From Skeletonema tropicum (lineage: Eukaryota; Bacillariophyta; Thalassiosirophyceae; Thalassiosirales; Thalassiosiraceae): a DNA stretch of 64,000 nt. Numbering within the stretch: the stretch's first letter is position 1; the number at the start of each line of letters is the position of its first letter. Shown one piece after another: positions 63,510 through 64,000 of this stretch. The translations under genes and the position numbers were made by a program. Under the pieces are notes generated by a model, which saw only the letters and a program-made list of their open reading frames with translations, was not told the origin of the DNA and ran no database searches. The stretch covers positions 620,001-684,000 of the forward strand of contig CM074146.1 in assembly GCA_037178625.1 (NCBI GenBank). The letters run 5' to 3'.

Positions 63510-64000
63510 TCAGGCATACATGTTATCAAGATTCTGTCGAACATTGTCAAAAGTACCCTTGACAAACTCATTATGCCTCATGATGAGTGGTAACCTCGGA
63601 TGACGCCTCTTATCCTGCCCCTGACGAATCTGCATCTCCAACCCAATCCCCAACTCTTCCAACTCATTTAGAATATAATCCACATGACTCGATATCGATT
63701 TGTACGTTTGCGCAAAGTATTGATCATGATACGATGCCTTGGTCCCCTCATCACCCGACATGTGAGCCTGATAAAAGTATTGTTGTTCCTCGGGACTTAC
63801 CTTCAACAACTCATACAGAAGAACGTCCCACACCTCATTACTGATACTCCCATCATTGTAAAAGTACATGGAGTTGGGATATCCCAAATTGAACATTTCC
63901 ATCGTGGGATTTTCAACCACATACTTGCAAAATTTGGCAGCACTACTCTCATCCAAAAATCCATATCGTGCCAATAAATTCGATGGATTGGTGGAATCTC
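63510..64000 (-). CDS. 3' end of a probable SET-domain (LSMT/SETD3-like) methyltransferase, partial
   Basis: Continues beyond the right edge. The visible frame begins with DSTNPSNLLARYGFLDES, which matches the end of SET domains of the Rubisco-LSMT/SETD3 type (N-P, then ...YGFLDE), and goes into the all-helical substrate-binding region, ending DNMYA-stop at 63510. Such enzymes methylate lysine or histidine on non-histone proteins. A canonical splice donor (GTAAGT, reading minus from 63800) lies inside this frame at the LLK/VSPEEQQ junction, exactly where the downstream duplicates begin. Confidence 0.6.
   Translation of the reverse strand, partial: DSTNPSNLLARYGFLDESSAAKFCKYVVENPTMEMFNLGYPNSMYFYNDGSISNEVWDVLLYELLKVSPEEQQYFYQAHMSGDEGTKASYHDQYFAQTYKSISSHVDYILNELEELGIGLEMQIRQGQDKRRHPRLPLIMRHNEFVKGTFDNVRQNLDNMYA

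Overview
The window looks like nuclear DNA of a unicellular eukaryote, most probably a centric diatom. This is inferred from short GT-AG introns (58-115 nt), membrane-anchored proteins that alternate a six-cysteine module with Ser/Pro-rich 22-residue repeats, a GCN2-type kinase, a CEMIP/TMEM2-like G8 protein and a MYND family of a kind I associate with diatoms. The species cannot be named from sequence alone. No rRNA, tRNA or CRISPR array was found. A 500-base run of N (42985-43484) is an assembly gap.

Bases ~320-36945 are three tandem copies of one 11.5-13 kb unit (starts near 320, 12130 and 23640). Each unit holds a plus-strand two-PDZ-like gene (broken in all three), a minus-strand coiled-coil gene (also decayed), a 3-6 kb spacer, and a long minus-strand gene for a predicted type II membrane protein. 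The large genes of units 1 and 3 are long (1785 and about 2200 codons). Unit 2 has a shorter version with frameshifts, and unit 3 has a one-base frameshift near its 5' end. Transposon insertions and shared frameshifts show that unit 3 is a mosaic: its front matches unit 2 and its body matches unit 1. Because the units act as empty-site controls for each other, several non-autonomous DNA transposons can be delimited to the base: 8-bp-TSD hAT-like elements, and a 9-bp-TSD element that holds a nest of further insertions including a decayed hAT transposase.

Bases 38084-44043 (minus) are a four-exon GCN2/EIF2AK4-type eIF2alpha kinase gene interrupted by the gap. It is flanked by ~330-bp inverted repeats at ~36945-37275 and ~45128-45455. 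Bases 45764-52227 (minus) are a ten-exon gene whose exons join in frame into 1880 codons: signal peptide, F5/8C-like lectin domain, G8 domain, beta-helix with the GRYPIHFH motif, a CBM6-like region and four almost identical 158-residue farnesoic-acid-methyltransferase-like repeats.

Bases 54719-59110 form a decayed DNA transposon with 15-bp perfect terminal inverted repeats. Its minus-strand coding region carries a SAP-like segment, a PD-(D/E)XK-like nuclease motif and a Cys-rich tail. After it come a MYND zinc-finger gene with a dead partial duplicate upstream. At the right edge is the 3' end of a probable SET-domain methyltransferase gene, whose terminal coding segment is repeated three times in tandem with usable splice sites.
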